Below, piece after piece: positions 13,383-15,666 of a DNA stretch of 15,666 nt. The stretch's first letter is position 1. The number at the start of each line of letters is the position of its first letter. Source of the DNA: Fen-999 sp035505955 (lineage in GTDB: Bacteria > Pseudomonadota > Gammaproteobacteria > Burkholderiales > Rhodocyclaceae); NCBI GenBank assembly GCA_035505955.1, contig DATJQH010000117.1:1-15666 (forward strand). The letters run 5' to 3'. A program made the translations under genes and the position numbers. Under the pieces are notes generated by a model. It was not told where the DNA came from. It saw only the letters and a program-made list of their open reading frames with translations, and did not search any database.

Positions 13383-15409
13383 TGGCGGTTCCGCGCGAAG
13401 CCGCCGAGCGCGCGCAATTCCTTCGTGGCGAACTCGAACGCCACAACTACGCCTATTACGTACTCGACAAGCCGACGATTCCCGACGCGGAATACGACCG
13501 GCTCTTCCGGGAGTTGCAGGACATCGAAGCCGCGCATCCCGAACTCCTGACTGCGGATTCGCCGACGCAGCGCGTGGGCGGCCAGGCGCTCGACGCATTC
13601 GCCGCCGTGCGCCACAAGGTGCCGATGCTTTCGATCCGTACCGAGACCGACACGGGTCCGGGCGGTGCGGAAGCCTTCGACGCCCGCGTGCGCCGCGCGC
13701 TGGCGCTGCCGGAGGGCGCGCCGCCGGTCGAGTACGCGGCCGAGCTCAAATTCGACGGCCTCGCCATCAACCTGCGCTACGAGCACGGCGTGCTCGTGCA
13801 GGCGGCCACGCGCGGCGACGGCGAGACCGGCGAGGACGTGACGCAGAACATTCGCACGGTGCGGAAGATTCCGCTGCATCTGCAGGGAACCGCGCCGGCG
13901 GTGCTGGAAGTGCGCGGCGAAGTCTTCATGAGCCGGCCCGACTTCGAGCGCTACAACGAGCGCCAGCGGGCGGCCGGCCGGCCGACGCTGGTGAATCCGC
14001 GCAACGGCGCCGCGGGCAGCGTGCGCCAGCTCGACCCGAAGATGGCCGCCGAGCGGCCGCTCTCGTTCTTCGCCTACGGACTTGGCGAGACGGTCGGCTG
14101 GCGTGTGCCCGCCACGCACAGCGCGACCTTGGACGCCCTGTCCGCGATGGGCCTGCCGATCTGCGAGCACCGCGCGGTGGCGCAAGGTGCGCGTGAACTC
14201 ATTGCCTTCCACGATGCGATCCTCACCCGGCGCGACGCGCTGCCCTTCGACATCGACGGCGTCGTCTACAAGGTCAACGCACTGGCGCTGCAGGCGGAAC
14301 TGGGCTTCGTGAGCCGCGAGCCGCGCTGGGCCGTAGCGCACAAGTATCCGCCGCAGGAGGCGCTGACGACCGTCGAGGCGATCGAAGTGCAGGTCGGCCG
14401 CACGGGCGCCATCACGCCGGTGGCTCGGCTGGCGCCGGTCTTCGTCGGTGGCGTGACCGTCACCAACGCGACCCTGCACAACGAGGACGAGGTGCGGCGC
14501 AAGGACGTGCGCATCGGCGACACGGTGATCGTGCGCCGCGCCGGTGACGTGATCCCCGAAGTGGTGGGTGTGCTGCCCGAGCGGCGACCGATCATGGCGC
14601 CGGAATTCGTGATGCCGAAGCGCTGCCCGGTCTGCGACTCGGCCATCGAGAAGCCCGAGGACGAGGCGATCGCGCGCTGCACCGGCGGCCTGTACTGCCC
14701 GGCGCAACGCAAGCAGGCGCTGTTGCATTTCGCCGGCCGGCGCGCCATGGACATCGAAGGCCTGGGCGAGAAGCTGGTCGAGCAACTGGTCGACGGCGGG
14801 CTCGTGAAGACGCCCGTCGATATCTATTCTCTGGACCTGGAACGACTGGCCGGCCTCGACCGCATGGGCGAGAAGTCCGCCAACAGCCTCCTGAAGGCGA
14901 TTGAAAACAGCAAAGAAACCACGCTGGCGCGGCTGGTCTTCGCGCTCGGCATCCGCAATGTCGGCGAGAGCACGGCCAGGGATCTGGCGCGCCATTTCGG
15001 TTCGCTCGAGGCGCTGATGGCGGCCGACGAGGCGCGGCTGCAGCAGGTGCCGGACGTCGGCCCGGTCGTGGCGGCCTCGATTGCGCATTTCTTCGCCGAG
15101 CCGCACAACCTTGAGGTCATCGACGGCCTCGCGAAAGTCAGTGTTCGTGGTACGCCAAGCGAGCCCGTGGCGCTGGACTCGGCGATCACTGGCAAGACTT
15201 TCGTGCTCACGGGTACACTGCCTAACCTGGCGCGCGACGAGGCGAAGGCGCTGATCGAGGCGAAGGGCGGCAAGGTCGCGGGTTCGGTATCGAAGAAGAC
15301 GGATTTCGTCGTCGCCGGAGCCGAGGCCGGGTCGAAGCTCGATCGTGCGCGCGAATTGGGCATCATAATTCTGGATGAACAACAACTGAGGGAGTTGCTG
15401 GAGTCATGA
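13382..15409 (+). CDS. ligA: NAD-dependent DNA ligase LigA
   Basis: LigA seals 3'-OH/5'-phosphate nicks in duplex DNA using NAD+, joining Okazaki fragments and completing repair. The 675-residue product is full length. Domain Ia (1-70, with HNYAYYVLDKPTIPDAEYDRLFREL) is followed by the nucleotidyltransferase domain with adenylated Lys123 in ELKFDG, RGDGETGEDVTQN (144-156), EVRGEVFM (176-183), NPRNGAAGSVRQLDP (205-219) and DGVVYKVN (292-299). Next come the OB fold (about 325-403), the zinc finger with C415, C418, C433 and C439, helix-hairpin-helix repeats (about 455-580) and a BRCT domain (about 600-675, GKTFVLTGTL). The ATG at 13382 shares one base with the zipA stop. A dispersed motif copy lies in the segment between the helix-hairpin-helix and BRCT domains (residues about 584-592). 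Confidence 0.98.
   Translation: MAVPREAAERAQFLRGELERHNYAYYVLDKPTIPDAEYDRLFRELQDIEAAHPELLTADSPTQRVGGQALDAFAAVRHKVPMLSIRTETDTGPGGAEAFDARVRRALALPEGAPPVEYAAELKFDGLAINLRYEHGVLVQAATRGDGETGEDVTQNIRTVRKIPLHLQGTAPAVLEVRGEVFMSRPDFERYNERQRAAGRPTLVNPRNGAAGSVRQLDPKMAAERPLSFFAYGLGETVGWRVPATHSATLDALSAMGLPICEHRAVAQGARELIAFHDAILTRRDALPFDIDGVVYKVNALALQAELGFVSREPRWAVAHKYPPQEALTTVEAIEVQVGRTGAITPVARLAPVFVGGVTVTNATLHNEDEVRRKDVRIGDTVIVRRAGDVIPEVVGVLPERRPIMAPEFVMPKRCPVCDSAIEKPEDEAIARCTGGLYCPAQRKQALLHFAGRRAMDIEGLGEKLVEQLVDGGLVKTPVDIYSLDLERLAGLDRMGEKSANSLLKAIENSKETTLARLVFALGIRNVGESTARDLARHFGSLEALMAADEARLQQVPDVGPVVAASIAHFFAEPHNLEVIDGLAKVSVRGTPSEPVALDSAITGKTFVLTGTLPNLARDEAKALIEAKGGKVAGSVSKKTDFVVAGAEAGSKLDRARELGIIILDEQQLRELLES
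15131..15156 (-). repeat. Dispersed bipartite motif, copy 3 (inside ligA)
   Basis: Read on the minus strand it is GGCGTACCAC, GAA, CACTGACTTTCGC, preceded by CGCTT (to 15161). Outside the central three bases it equals the smc copy over 31 positions, in inverted orientation. The coding strand here is the opposite one, giving AKVSVRGTP of LigA. Confidence 0.95.
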
Positions 15410-15666
15410 GCAAGGTTACCAAAGCAGTCTTTCCGGTCGCGGGCATGGGCACGCGCTTCCTGCCGGCCACGAAGGCCAGCCCGAAGGAGATGATGCCGAT
15501 CGTCGACAAGCCGTTGATCCAGTACGCGGTCGAGGAGGCGGTGGCGGCCGGAATCACGGACATGATTTTCGTTACGGGCCGTTCCAAGCGCGCCATCGAG
15601 GACCACTTCGACAAGGCCTACGAACTGGAAACCGAACTCGAGACGCGCGGCAAGACGCAGATGCTC
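15406..15666 (+). CDS. galU: UTP-glucose-1-phosphate uridylyltransferase, N-terminal part
   Basis: The frame opens with ATG at 15406 and runs off the end of the window, giving 87 visible residues. MSKVTKAVFPVAGMGTRFLPATKASPKEMMPIVDKPLIQYAVEEAVAAGI contains the nucleotide-binding GxGTRFLPATKxxPKEMLP signature of GalU and the VDKPLIQY segment. GalU makes UDP-glucose from UTP and glucose-1-phosphate for polysaccharide and envelope synthesis. The start codon overlaps the ligA stop as ATGA; GAGGGAG (15388-15394) within the last ligA codons may serve as ribosome binding site at a somewhat long spacing. The C-terminal part is outside the window. Confidence 0.95.
   Translation, partial: MSKVTKAVFPVAGMGTRFLPATKASPKEMMPIVDKPLIQYAVEEAVAAGITDMIFVTGRSKRAIEDHFDKAYELETELETRGKTQML

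Noticed and set aside
13748..13759. KFDG instead of the more usual KLDG/KVDG at the LigA active site
   Set aside because: The adenylated lysine and DG are intact, and a bulky hydrophobic at this place is tolerated; as far as I recall KFDG is usual in betaproteobacterial LigA.
13355..15385. Long minus-strand open frame opposite ligA
   Set aside because: Shadow of the complete ligA gene; composition-driven, with no recognisable domain.

Overview
The window is a GC-rich, gene-dense stretch of what is most likely a betaproteobacterial chromosome. Reasons (inference): an Smc condensin rather than MukB; ZipA, NAD-dependent LigA and GalU following it; a DapC/DapD/DapE succinylase lysine branch with DapC of betaproteobacterial type; and an Smc hinge of the proteobacterial type. 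No rRNA, tRNA, CRISPR array, insertion sequence or phage gene was seen.

Layout. (1) 1-567 is the 3' end of a rightward gene that looks like an SGNH-type esterase; it converges on the next block with a 14-bp overlap. (2) 554-5848 is a leftward operon, in transcription order dapC, dapD, a PilT/PilU-type ATPase, dapE, prmB. The three dap genes encode consecutive enzymes of diaminopimelate/lysine synthesis; a pilus-retraction ATPase and a ribosomal-protein L3 methyltransferase ride with them. The last two junctions are one-base stop/start overlaps. (3) 5869-6750 is a divergent EamA-type permease, convergent with queF (6747-7166, leftward); the two stops share the tetranucleotide CTAG. (4) 7293-8633 is a cobalamin-binding radical SAM enzyme of unknown product. 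(5) 8800 to the window end is a rightward chain smc-zipA-ligA-galU in which every junction overlaps by 1 or 4 bases, linking chromosome organisation, division, DNA ligation and UDP-glucose synthesis. The longest gaps without genes are 8634-8799 and 7167-7292.

The most unusual signal is not a gene. A bipartite motif, GGCGTACCAC + three variable bases + CACTGACTTTC(GC), occurs inside dapC (5762-5785), smc (10480-10505) and ligA (15131-15156), with a diverged copy just after the radical SAM gene (8643-8668). The smc and ligA copies are identical at 28 of 31 positions, in opposite orientation, and differ only in the central three bases. The copies lie in apparently permissive protein segments and do not seem to lengthen the proteins, so they look like sequence that was converted towards a motif rather than inserted. 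At four copies in 15.7 kb this resembles the density of DNA-uptake sequences or another genome-wide recognition motif. It is the best candidate here for an undescribed system.

Most genes are ordinary, confidently recognised housekeeping genes. Uncertain points are the identity of the first partial gene, the substrate of the radical SAM enzyme, and the starts of dapC and the EamA gene.
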